Assembly: GCA_900544635.1 (NCBI GenBank)
Contig: UQVV01000020.1
Coordinates: forward strand, 1 to 14,987
Length of the DNA stretch: 14,987 bases
Direction of reading: 5' to 3'
DNA from: an uncultured Cloacibacillus sp.
GTDB lineage: Bacteria > Synergistota > Synergistia > Synergistales > Synergistaceae
A program made the position numbers and the translations under genes. Positions 1-6,388 of the stretch are shown here, piece after piece (positions within the stretch are counted from its first letter, which is position 1; every line of letters starts with the position of its first letter). The notes beneath the pieces are model-generated. The model worked only from the letters and a program-made list of their open reading frames with translations, made no database searches and was not told the DNA's origin.

Positions 1-413
1 GAGATGTTCGTCACCTCGCTGCCGGTGCCGCAGGTCGTCGGCGCTATGACGAGGCCGCAGCTTCGTTTGATCTCCGGCGCGGCGGCGTAGAGCTCGTCGG
101 TCGTGCGTCCGCCGGAGACGGCGACGGCCTTCGCGATGTCTATTATCGAGCCGCCGCCAGCCGCGACGAGGCGCTTGAAGCCGAGCTTCGAGGCCGCCGC
201 GATTATTTCGTCGGTCATCACGTCGGTCGGCTCGCCGCTGCCGAAGTCCTCCCAGAAGAGCGTCTTGACCGGCAGGCCGAGCGGCGCGAAGTGCGCCTCG
301 TATATCGGCCTTATCGTGAAGAGCAGGTCATCCGCGCCGAGCGCGAACTCGCGCGCGAACTCCGCGCAGGTTTCGAATTTATGTATCTCCGTGTTGAGCA
401 TTATTTCCCTCAT
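1..413 (-). CDS. 4hbD: 4-hydroxybutyrate dehydrogenase, iron-containing alcohol dehydrogenase family (5' part only)
   Basis: The first 137 codons are present and the 3' part lies beyond base 1. The family interconverts 4-hydroxybutyrate and succinate semialdehyde with NAD(H) in the cytoplasm of succinate or aminobutyrate fermenters. Visible motifs are the nucleotide-binding GGGSIIDIAKA (about residues 89-99) and PTTCGTGSEVTNI at the truncated end, both diagnostic of Fe-dependent alcohol dehydrogenases. From memory, the N-terminus (KFETCAEFAREF, then FGSGEPTDVM) matches clostridial 4HbD better than general Fe-ADHs. The start at 413 is supported by GGAGGTG (421-427) at good spacing; a second ATG four codons in is less likely. 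It is transcribed divergently from the metQ leader. Family assignment is secure; the exact substrate is likely but unproven because the metal-binding half is missing. Confidence 0.85.
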   Translation of the reverse strand, partial: MREIMLNTEIHKFETCAEFAREFALGADDLLFTIRPIYEAHFAPLGLPVKTLFWEDFGSGEPTDVMTDEIIAAASKLGFKRLVAAGGGSIIDIAKAVAVSGGRTTDELYAAAPEIKRSCGLVIAPTTCGTGSEVTNI

Positions 414-442
414 AAAGCAGCACCTCCGTCGAGTTTACGACA

Positions 443-448
443 ATTATA
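443..448 (-). promoter_or_regulatory. -10 element of the 4hbD promoter
   Basis: A perfect TATAAT lies on the minus strand about 30 bp upstream of the 4hbD start. No good -35 hexamer sits at 16-18 bp. A CTGTCA lies 14 bp upstream, overlapping the TTGACA of the divergent promoter, so both promoters may compete for or share this site. Confidence 0.5.
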
Positions 449-461
449 ATACGCGGCGGGC

Positions 462-491
462 TTGACAGGCGCGCCGCGCGCCGTGTAAAAT
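462..491 (+). promoter_or_regulatory. Sigma-70 type promoter of the metQ leader
   Basis: A consensus TTGACA (462-467), an 18-bp GC-rich spacer and TAAAAT (486-491) are present. Transcription would start near 498, placing the leader peptide start about 45 nt into the RNA. It reads into the attenuator and metQ. Confidence 0.7.
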
Positions 492-543
492 TTCCGCATG
501 TTTTGCGGCGGTCAGCCGACATTCGGGGAACGGAGGAAACATC

Positions 544-627
544 ATGGCTTATACGAACTTTACGATGATAATGTGCATGATGATGCGCGGCTGCGGCGGC
601 TCCTCTCCTGAATTGACCGGCGCTTAA
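544..627 (+). CDS. Methionine/cysteine-rich leader peptide (27 aa) of the metQ attenuator
   Basis: A short ORF beginning MAYTNFTMIMCMMM, then a Gly/Cys/Ser-rich tail, ending in TAA. Six of 27 residues are Met, five of them within codons 8-14, with Cys at codons 11 and 17. Initiation looks strong: GGAGG at 532-536 sits 7 nt before the ATG. It lies about 45 nt downstream of a consensus promoter and ends about 20 nt before a strong intrinsic terminator, in front of a methionine-family transporter gene. I infer a sensing leader peptide: ribosomes slow at the Met run when charged Met-tRNA is scarce. A genuine small protein with another role is possible but fits the context less well. It has no membrane segment and no recognised domain. 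Confidence 0.75.
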   Translation: MAYTNFTMIMCMMMRGCGGSSPELTGA

Positions 628-660
628 AACTCGCGTCGTCGATTAGGGGACCGGATCCGC
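593..660 (+). promoter_or_regulatory. Candidate antiterminator pairing in the metQ leader
   Basis: GCGGCGGCTCCTC (593-605), inside leader codons 17-21, can pair with GGGGACCGGATCCGC (646-660), the 5' arm of the terminator. Hand pairing gives about 12 base pairs in three blocks, with a one-base and a three-base bulge. A ribosome held at Met codons 12-13 would leave 593-605 free, while one at the stop codon would mask part of it. The structure was folded by hand and its energy not computed. Confidence 0.45.
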
Positions 661-688
661 TGGTGCGGGTCCGGTCTTTTTTTATTTT
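649..688 (+). terminator. Intrinsic terminator acting as attenuator before metQ
   Basis: GACCGGATCCGC (649-660), a TGGT loop and GCGGGTCCGGTC (665-676) form a 12-bp stem with one wobble pair. It is followed by seven T, an A, then four T. It lies between the leader peptide and metQ on the same strand, so it would stop metQ transcription unless bypassed. Confidence 0.9.
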
Positions 689-801
689 CACGCGCTTACG
701 GAGGAGTGATGGGAAGGAAGGAAATTCTGCGCTTCGCGCGGCGTCTGCGGCAAACGGGCGGCTTTCGGGCCATTGGCAAAATTTTGACGGAGGTATGACG
801 A

Positions 802-1578
802 ATGAAAAAACTTGTTTCTGTTTTCTGCGCTTTGCTCTTTTTCGCTTCGGCGGCACAGGCCGCCGAGAAGATTGTCCTCGGCGTGACGCCCTTCCCCGCG
901 CAGGAGATCGCCGCGGTAGCGGCGGAGGTCCTCGAAAAGCAGGGCTACGAGGTCGAAATCAAAGAATTCACCGACTTTATCCAGCCGAACCTCGCGCTCG
1001 AGGACGGCAGCCTCGACGCTAACTTCTTCCAGCATCTCCCCTTCCTCGAAAATATGAGGACCGAAAAGAACCTCGACATCGTAGCCATCACGAAGGTGCA
1101 TCTTCTGCCCATCGGCATCTATTCGCGTAAAATCAAGTCGCTCGACGAGGTCGAAGACCGCGCCGTCGTCGCTGTGCCCAACGACCCGACGAACGGCTTC
1201 CGCGCCTACAAGCTGCTCGAGCGCGAAGGTCTGCTCAAGATGAAGGACGGCGTGAACCTCACGGCGCGCGACATCCTCGAGAACCCGAAGAACCTCAAGA
1301 TAATCGAGCTCGAAGCGCCGCAGCTTCCGCGCACGCTCAGCGACACGACGATTTCCGTCATAAACATGAACTTCGCGGTGGACGCGGGGCTCGACCCGTC
1401 GAAGGACGCGCTCGCGCTCGAGGACAAGGATTCGCCCTACGCGGTCGTGCTCGCCTGCCGCGGCGAGGACAAGGACAAGCCGCAGATAAAGGCGCTCGCC
1501 GCCGCGCTGAACTCGCCCGAGGTGAAGAAGTTCATCACGGAGGAGCTCGCGAGCAAGGGCGTGCTCCCCGCCTTCTAA
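802..1578 (+). CDS. metQ: MetQ/NlpA-family methionine ABC transporter substrate-binding protein
   Basis: A 258-residue periplasmic binding protein of the MetQ/NlpA family, which captures methionine (L, D or oxidised forms) and delivers it to a MetN-MetI transporter. Family signatures are GVTPFPAQEI near residue 29, DANFFQHLPFLEN (74-86), VAVPNDPTNGFRA (123-135) and INMNFAVDAGL (about 187-197). The N-terminus has a signal peptide (MKK, hydrophobic core, SAAQA/AEK) that looks cleaved by signal peptidase I. Cys9 lies inside the core and is not in a lipobox, whereas most MetQ proteins are lipoproteins. GGAGGT (789-794) lies 7 nt before the ATG. No metN or metI lies beside it, so the partner must be elsewhere. 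Expression probably depends on the upstream attenuator. Confidence 0.9.
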   Translation: MKKLVSVFCALLFFASAAQAAEKIVLGVTPFPAQEIAAVAAEVLEKQGYEVEIKEFTDFIQPNLALEDGSLDANFFQHLPFLENMRTEKNLDIVAITKVHLLPIGIYSRKIKSLDEVEDRAVVAVPNDPTNGFRAYKLLEREGLLKMKDGVNLTARDILENPKNLKIIELEAPQLPRTLSDTTISVINMNFAVDAGLDPSKDALALEDKDSPYAVVLACRGEDKDKPQIKALAAALNSPEVKKFITEELASKGVLPAF

Positions 1579-1600
1579 GCGCGCCGCTACGCGAATTTTC

Positions 1601-1646
1601 GCGGCCTTCCGAAGCTCGTCCGGAGCGCGGGAGGCCGCTCTTTTTT
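1601..1646 (+). terminator. Intrinsic terminator after metQ
   Basis: GCGGCCTTCC (1601-1610) pairs with GGGAGGCCGC (1629-1638), one wobble, with an inner GCTC/GAGC stem. TC and six T follow. It makes metQ a single-gene unit after its leader. Confidence 0.85.
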
Positions 1647-1654
1647 GCTATAAT
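1646..1654 (+). promoter_or_regulatory. Extended -10 promoter of the BTAD regulator
   Basis: TGCTATAAT is a perfect extended -10. It begins in the last T of the metQ terminator tail and lies about 40 bp before the regulator start. No -35 hexamer is visible at the usual spacing. Confidence 0.6.
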
Positions 1655-1693
1655 TTCTGCGTACAGGCGAGATTTACGGAAGGAGCGCGCGCG

Positions 1694-4600
1694 ATGTCTC
1701 TGAATTTTTCTTTTTTCGGCGAACCGCAGGTCACGAAAGACGGCGAAGCCGTGCAGCTTCCTTTCAAAAAGGCCGAGGCGCTGCTTTTCTTCCTCGCCTC
1801 CGAGGGCGGCGCGCCGAAGGAAAAAATAGCCTTTCTGCTGTGGGGCGACAAGAACGAAAAACAGGCGGCGGGCAGCCTGCGCAACGCGCTCTGCCTGCTG
1901 CGCAGAAACTTCCCGGAAAATATAGTCGCGAATAAAAAAGAGATACGCCTCGCGGATTTCACGCGCGACGCGGACGTTATAGACAGGCTGGCCTCGCGCG
2001 CGGAGCCGCTGCCCGAGGCTATTTTCAGCGAGCCGCTGAGCGGCCTCGACATGCTTGACAGGCCGGAGTTCGCGGAGTGGCTCGGCGAGACGCGCGCGCG
2101 GCTGCGCGAAAGGACGGTCTCGGCGCTGCGCGACCGCATCACGGCCTGCTACGACGCGCGCGACATGGACGGGGCGGCGGAGTCGCTCTCGGCGCTGCTT
2201 TTCTTCGAGCCCTACGAGGAGGATTCCGTCCTCGAGCTGATGGAAATTTACCGCGACGAGGGCGCGCCGTCGAAGGCCGTATCCGTCTACAACACATACC
2301 GCGAAAAGCTGCGCGCCGACCTCGGCATAGAGCCGAGCGAACGCGCGAAGAGCTTCCTCTTCACGATAGGCAAGCCCTCGGAGGCGGCGAAGTCTCCCGG
2401 AGAATTCTTCTGCGGGCGCGAGGGCGAGATAAAGAAAATTCTGGAGCTCGCGCAGAGCGGCGGCGGCCTCGACGTAATTTTCATCCACGGCGAGGGCGGC
2501 GTCGGAAAGACGGCGCTCGTCGAGCAGGCGCTGCGCTCGGCCTTCGGCGGCGCGGGCGTATTCCGCGCCTCACCGCTCTCGGTCGGCGAGAAATTTCCAT
2601 ATTCGTCGTGGGACGGCATAGCCTCCGCTATGGGCGCGCTCTGCGCGGAACGCGGCGTCGAGCCGTCGCCCGCGGAGCGCGCGATGCTCTCGTCGGTCTT
2701 TTACGGCTTCATGGGCGGGCAGACGCCTATGAGCGCCGCCTTCTCCCCGGAGCGCACTCCGCTTACCGTAGGGCGCGCGCTCGCCTCGCTCGCGCAGCGC
2801 CTCTGCGACCGCGGCAAGCCCGTCTTTATATTCGAGGACCTGCACTGGTTCGACGACAAATCCTTCGACACGCTGCGCGTATTCCTCTCCGAGCTGAAGA
2901 TATCCGCCGTAATATTCATGACCGCGCGCCCCGAAAGCGCCGCGGCGGCGGAGGGGATGCTGCGCAACATAAAGCCGCAGCTCCGTATGCGCACGCTCGA
3001 AATATCGCTCGCGCCCTTCCGCGGACCGGAGATAATAAAATACTGCCGCTCCTTCCTCTCCGACAAGGTTATAAGCTGCCGCGGCGAGGAATATTTCATC
3101 CGCGAGAGCGAAGGCATGCCGCTGCTGCTCGCGGAGATGATGCGGATTCTGATGGAAAACGAAAACGCCGACTGCCGCGACGGCCTCAAGGGGCTCATAA
3201 TGAGCCGCCTCGAGGGAATGTCGGAGCGGGAGCGCGCCCTGGTGCTCGCGCTCTCGGCCTTCGGCGGCGGCGCGCAGCCGGAGGAGCTCGCCGCGGTGCT
3301 CGGCGAAGAGCCGGAAGCTACGGAAAGGACGCTCGACGCGCTGCTTCGGAAGAAGATGATACGCGAGGTCAGCGACGGCGCGCGCGCGGCGATAGATTTC
3401 CTACACGCCAACGTGCGCGAATGCCTTTACGACTCTATGCCGGCCTTCCGTAAAAAGCAGCTCCACGCCAAGATAGCGGACGTGCTCTCCGCGGGCTGGT
3501 CGCCGCACGTATGGAACCCGGCGCTCAGCGCGAAGCTCTGCCACCACTACACGGCGGCGGGGATGAAGATGCAGGTGCTGCGCCAGAACGTCTCCGAGAT
3601 GCTCTTCCACATCAACCTGAACCACATACTCTTCCCGATGATAGAGGACGGCGTCCTGCTCCGCTGCTCCGTGCCCTACAGCAGCCGCGAGGAGACGGAG
3701 GAAAAGTTTGAACGGATACGCCGGACTCTCGGCGAGCTGCGCGCGGCGGGGCCGGAGAACGAACGCGAGCTGACGGCGCTCGAGGCGTCGTACTTCGAGA
3801 TGTACGGCGGCTATCTCATCAACTGGGGCGAGTACGACAAAGGAATGACGCTTTTATCCGGCGCATTGCGAATATCCGAAGAAAATCGCGTCGGAGAGAC
3901 GTACATACACGCTCTCGAAGACATAGCGCACTTCTACCTACAGACCGACGAGGGCGAAAAGCTGCGAGCCGCGGGCGAGAAGCTGCTCTCGCTCTCGCGT
4001 GAGCTCGGCAAGGAAAACCACGCGGGGCTCGCGCTGCGCTTCCTCGGCATGGCGAAGCAGATCGAAGGCGACTTCGACGGCGCGGAGGAGATTTTCACGC
4101 GCTCCGTCAAGGTATTCGAGAAACTCGCGCTCACGGGCCGCAGCTACACGCTCAGCATGCTCGCGCCGAAATGCTACATCGGCGAGATGCGCCAGCGGCG
4201 CGGCGGCGCGGCGGAGGCGCTGAAGCTTTTCGAGGAATGTGTGACGACGTGCGAGAAGCGCGGCCTCTTCTGGGGGCGCAGCCACTTCCACGCGCACGCC
4301 GCGGACGCCGCCTTCGACATCGGCGACCGCGCGCTCTTCGAGGCGCACGTGCGCAAGGGCGCGGAGCTATTCGAAAGCTCGAAGGGCGGACACTGCACCT
4401 CGCTGCTCTACAGCCTCAAGGCGATATGCGACGCAGACGCCGGAGACGCGGAGGGCGCGCTCGACTCGCTTCGGAAGGCCGACTTCCTCTCCGCGATAGG
4501 CAAAAAGAGCTGGCACGCCGCACAGTACATGGCGAAGGCGTGGACCGCCGCCGCCGTCGAAGAAGGCCGCCTGGACGGCGCGCCGTTCGCGGACGCCCTC

Positions 4601-4705
4601 GGCCGCCCCGCCGCGCGATACGCCGAAGAGGCGGCGCGCGCCTACCGCGAGATAGGCGCGGAGGGACGCGCGAAATTCATAGAGAAAAAATTTATAAAAG
4701 GCTGA
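1694..4705 (+). CDS. Large BTAD-AAA-TPR transcriptional regulator (AfsR/SARP-like)
   Basis: A 1003-residue cytoplasmic regulator. Residues 1-95 match the winged-helix DNA-binding domain of SARP-type activators. Residues about 100-225 are a bacterial transcriptional activation domain (BTAD); FEPYEEDSVLELMEIYRDEG and LRADLGIEPSE (208-216) are typical. Residues about 238-420 form a STAND/AAA ATPase with Walker A HGEGGVGKT (265-273) and Walker B VFIFEDLHW (377-385). The remaining helical part, to residue 1003, contains TPR-like repeats that usually bind a ligand or partner. The start is supported by AGGAG (1681-1685) 8 nt upstream. A strong terminator before it and a separate promoter for the next gene make it monocistronic. 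Its target is unknown; neighbouring metQ and the aldolase are candidates only by position. Confidence 0.85.
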   Translation: MSLNFSFFGEPQVTKDGEAVQLPFKKAEALLFFLASEGGAPKEKIAFLLWGDKNEKQAAGSLRNALCLLRRNFPENIVANKKEIRLADFTRDADVIDRLASRAEPLPEAIFSEPLSGLDMLDRPEFAEWLGETRARLRERTVSALRDRITACYDARDMDGAAESLSALLFFEPYEEDSVLELMEIYRDEGAPSKAVSVYNTYREKLRADLGIEPSERAKSFLFTIGKPSEAAKSPGEFFCGREGEIKKILELAQSGGGLDVIFIHGEGGVGKTALVEQALRSAFGGAGVFRASPLSVGEKFPYSSWDGIASAMGALCAERGVEPSPAERAMLSSVFYGFMGGQTPMSAAFSPERTPLTVGRALASLAQRLCDRGKPVFIFEDLHWFDDKSFDTLRVFLSELKISAVIFMTARPESAAAAEGMLRNIKPQLRMRTLEISLAPFRGPEIIKYCRSFLSDKVISCRGEEYFIRESEGMPLLLAEMMRILMENENADCRDGLKGLIMSRLEGMSERERALVLALSAFGGGAQPEELAAVLGEEPEATERTLDALLRKKMIREVSDGARAAIDFLHANVRECLYDSMPAFRKKQLHAKIADVLSAGWSPHVWNPALSAKLCHHYTAAGMKMQVLRQNVSEMLFHINLNHILFPMIEDGVLLRCSVPYSSREETEEKFERIRRTLGELRAAGPENERELTALEASYFEMYGGYLINWGEYDKGMTLLSGALRISEENRVGETYIHALEDIAHFYLQTDEGEKLRAAGEKLLSLSRELGKENHAGLALRFLGMAKQIEGDFDGAEEIFTRSVKVFEKLALTGRSYTLSMLAPKCYIGEMRQRRGGAAEALKLFEECVTTCEKRGLFWGRSHFHAHAADAAFDIGDRALFEAHVRKGAELFESSKGGHCTSLLYSLKAICDADAGDAEGALDSLRKADFLSAIGKKSWHAAQYMAKAWTAAAVEEGRLDGAPFADALGRPAARYAEEAARAYREIGAEGRAKFIEKKFIKG

Positions 4706-4713
4706 GACGACGC

Positions 4714-4733
4714 GGCGCGCGCGAAAGCGCGCC
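4714..4733 (+). terminator. Hairpin after the regulator, possible weak terminator
   Basis: GGCGCGC (4714-4720), a GCGAAA loop and GCGCGCC (4727-4733) form a perfect 7-bp GC stem just past the stop codon. The T-rich stretch comes only 11 bases later (TTTTCTTT around 4744-4751), so termination may be inefficient. Confidence 0.4.
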
Positions 4734-4749
4734 GTCCCGTAAATTTTCT

Positions 4750-4778
4750 TTGCAATATCAGGTCATAAAGGCTACAAT
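4750..4778 (+). promoter_or_regulatory. Promoter of the aldolase gene
   Basis: TTGCAA (4750-4755), a 17-bp spacer and TACAAT (4773-4778) lie about 45 bp before the aldolase start. The same kind of promoter (TTGCAA, 17, TACACT) precedes the amino-acid ABC operon. Confidence 0.65.
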
Positions 4779-4822
4779 AATAACACGGTCATAAATAAAA
4801 ACATCATTAGGAGGAGATTCCA

Positions 4823-6085
4823 ATGGATGTAAAGAGTAAAGCCTACCAGGAACTTCTGAAAAAGCGCCCGCTCAACGTGCAGGCGCGCTTCGCGAACGAA
4901 GAGATGGGCCTCGTCAGCGGACGCGACATCGCCGCCGCGGCGAAGAAGTGCGACTCCATCGTACTCGCGGCCAACGCGCGCCATCCGCTCGTCGTGAAGG
5001 GCGTGCTCCGCGCGGCGAAGAAGAAAAACGCCGCCGTGCTCATCGAGCTTGCGAAGTCGGAGTCGACCTACTGCGGTTCGACCTACGACAACCTCGCCGA
5101 CTACGCGCTGAAGTACTCGACAGAGCTCGGACACGGAGCGGTCTTCGGGCTCCACGTAGACCACTACGCGATAAAGAGCGAAGCGGACGTTCTCAAGGGA
5201 GTAGGCCACCTCACGAAAATACTGAACAGCGGCTTCACCTCCGTCGCAATCGACGCCTCGCACCTCGAGGACTACGACAACTTCGCGGCGACGCGCGCCC
5301 TCGCTGGCTGGCTGCCGCCCGAGCTCGGCCTTGAAGTTGAAGTCGGCGAGATAAAGGGCCCCGGCGAGCTCTCGACCGTCGAAGAGGCGACCTATTACAT
5401 CGGCGGCCTCAACGCGTGGCAGATCTTCCCCGACTACCTCGCCATCTCCAACGGAAGCCTCCACGGCACCTACGACCCGGCGGTCGGACAGATGGAGGGC
5501 ATCGACCTCACGCGCACGAAGGAAATAGCCGACGCGATAGCCCCCTACGGCGTCGCGATAGCGCAGCACGGCATCTCCGGCACGCCGCTCGACAAGGTCT
5601 CGACCTTCCGCAAGTACGGCATCCGCAAGGGCAACGTAGCGACGCTCTTCCAGAACGTCTACTTCGGAATCAAGATGGACCCCGACACCGGCAACGCGAT
5701 AACCGAGGGCGGCACCTACACGAAGGAAGCCGACCGCGGAATCTCCGTCGAGCTCTGGGAGAAAATCGTCGCCGCGGCCGACGAAAAGGGCATGAGCCGC
5801 AAGAGCGGAGACTACAAGAAGCTCAACCTGCCCTTCGCCGAGATGATCCTCAACGAGCCGCAGCCCATCATCGACAGAATCGTCGACGAAGTAGAGTGGT
5901 GGGCTGGACGCTTCATCGACGCCTTCGGAGCCGAAGGCACCGCCGACGCGGTCGCCGAGATAATGGCCACACGTCCCGACCACAACGCCGCGCCCGACCG
6001 CAAGGTCCTCTGCGAGCGCAAGGACTTCAGAAAAGACAACGCCCCCGGCAAAGGCGGCAACGACGGCAAGAACTACGACGACTAA
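4823..6085 (+). CDS. Class II (zinc-dependent) fructose-bisphosphate aldolase family protein, long form
   Basis: A 420-residue cytoplasmic TIM-barrel aldolase of the class II family, which cleaves fructose-1,6-bisphosphate or a related ketose bisphosphate. Expected residues are present: HVDHY (111-115, catalytic Asp113 and zinc His114), SVAIDASHLEDYDN (140-153), EVEVGEIKGPGE (171-182), the zinc-ligand segment SNGSLHG (209-215, His214) and AQHGISGTP (247-255, His249). The usual class II enzyme is 285-360 residues. This one has an extra C-terminal portion ending in a charged Gly/Asp/Lys-rich tail. AGGAGGAG (4809-4816) lies 6 nt before the ATG, and its own promoter and terminator flank it. Fructose-bisphosphate is the default substrate; a sedoheptulose, tagatose or other ketose phosphate is possible. 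Confidence 0.85.
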   Translation: MDVKSKAYQELLKKRPLNVQARFANEEMGLVSGRDIAAAAKKCDSIVLAANARHPLVVKGVLRAAKKKNAAVLIELAKSESTYCGSTYDNLADYALKYSTELGHGAVFGLHVDHYAIKSEADVLKGVGHLTKILNSGFTSVAIDASHLEDYDNFAATRALAGWLPPELGLEVEVGEIKGPGELSTVEEATYYIGGLNAWQIFPDYLAISNGSLHGTYDPAVGQMEGIDLTRTKEIADAIAPYGVAIAQHGISGTPLDKVSTFRKYGIRKGNVATLFQNVYFGIKMDPDTGNAITEGGTYTKEADRGISVELWEKIVAAADEKGMSRKSGDYKKLNLPFAEMILNEPQPIIDRIVDEVEWWAGRFIDAFGAEGTADAVAEIMATRPDHNAAPDRKVLCERKDFRKDNAPGKGGNDGKNYDD

Positions 6086-6112
6086 GTTAAACAGACGCAT
6101 AAGAACGCAGCG

Positions 6113-6148
6113 GAGCCCCGAACCGAAAGGTCCGGGGCTCTTGCTTTT
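6113..6148 (+). terminator. Intrinsic terminator after the aldolase
   Basis: GAGCCCCGAACC (6113-6124), a GAAA tetraloop and GGTCCGGGGCTC (6129-6140) pair with one A-C mismatch. TTGCTTTT follows. On the minus strand it lacks a T tail. Confidence 0.85.
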
Positions 6149-6202
6149 ATATGCCGCTCATATAACGATGGAAATATTTCAACGCAACATAGTTCCCGCC
6201 GC

Positions 6203-6388
6203 TTAAATCGAACCGCTGCAAATCGCTTCGAGCCGCGCGCGCGATTCTTCAAGAGAGAACGACGGCTGCCCGGAAAGCCGCGACAACTCTGCTGCGGCAA
6301 GCTTGGCGCGGAGCCTCCGCATCTCTTCGCGAAGCGCTGCGTTCTCCTCGCTCGCCGTCCTCTGCCCGTCCATAATGCGGCGCGCCAT
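6203..6388 (-). CDS. Small charged coiled-coil protein (61 aa), function unknown
   Basis: Its ATG overlaps the stop codon of the membrane-protein gene upstream (TAATG at 6386-6390), so it is probably translated by coupling; a GAGG lies 11 nt before the start. Residues about 12-40 (ASEENAALREEMRRLRAKL and onward) form a strongly amphipathic, Glu/Arg/Lys/Ala-rich helix likely to be a coiled coil. The rest is polar, with no signal peptide or membrane segment. I recognise no family. Being last in the MarR-membrane protein operon suggests a linked role. A chance ORF in a GC-rich genome cannot be excluded, but the exact overlap favours a real gene. Confidence 0.55.
   Translation of the reverse strand: MARRIMDGQRTASEENAALREEMRRLRAKLAAAELSRLSGQPSFSLEESRARLEAICSGSI

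Noticed and set aside
498..801. SAM riboswitch or T-box before metQ
   Set aside because: Neither the conserved SAM-I core nor a T-box sequence (TGGNACCGCG type) was found; the Met-rich ORF explains the terminator better.
1535..2488. A 317-codon antisense frame over the metQ end and regulator start
   Set aside because: Low-complexity Ala/Arg/Glu composition, no ribosome-binding site, and complete overlap with a clear gene.
4714..4733. CRISPR-like or repeated palindrome from GCGCGC runs
   Set aside because: GCGCGC runs occur throughout this window as a compositional feature; there is no regular spacing and no spacers.
4772..6100. A 442-codon antisense frame covering the aldolase gene
   Set aside because: It mirrors the aldolase codons and encodes a Val/Asp/Glu/Arg-biased sequence with no motif; GC-rich codon bias readily leaves such frames open.
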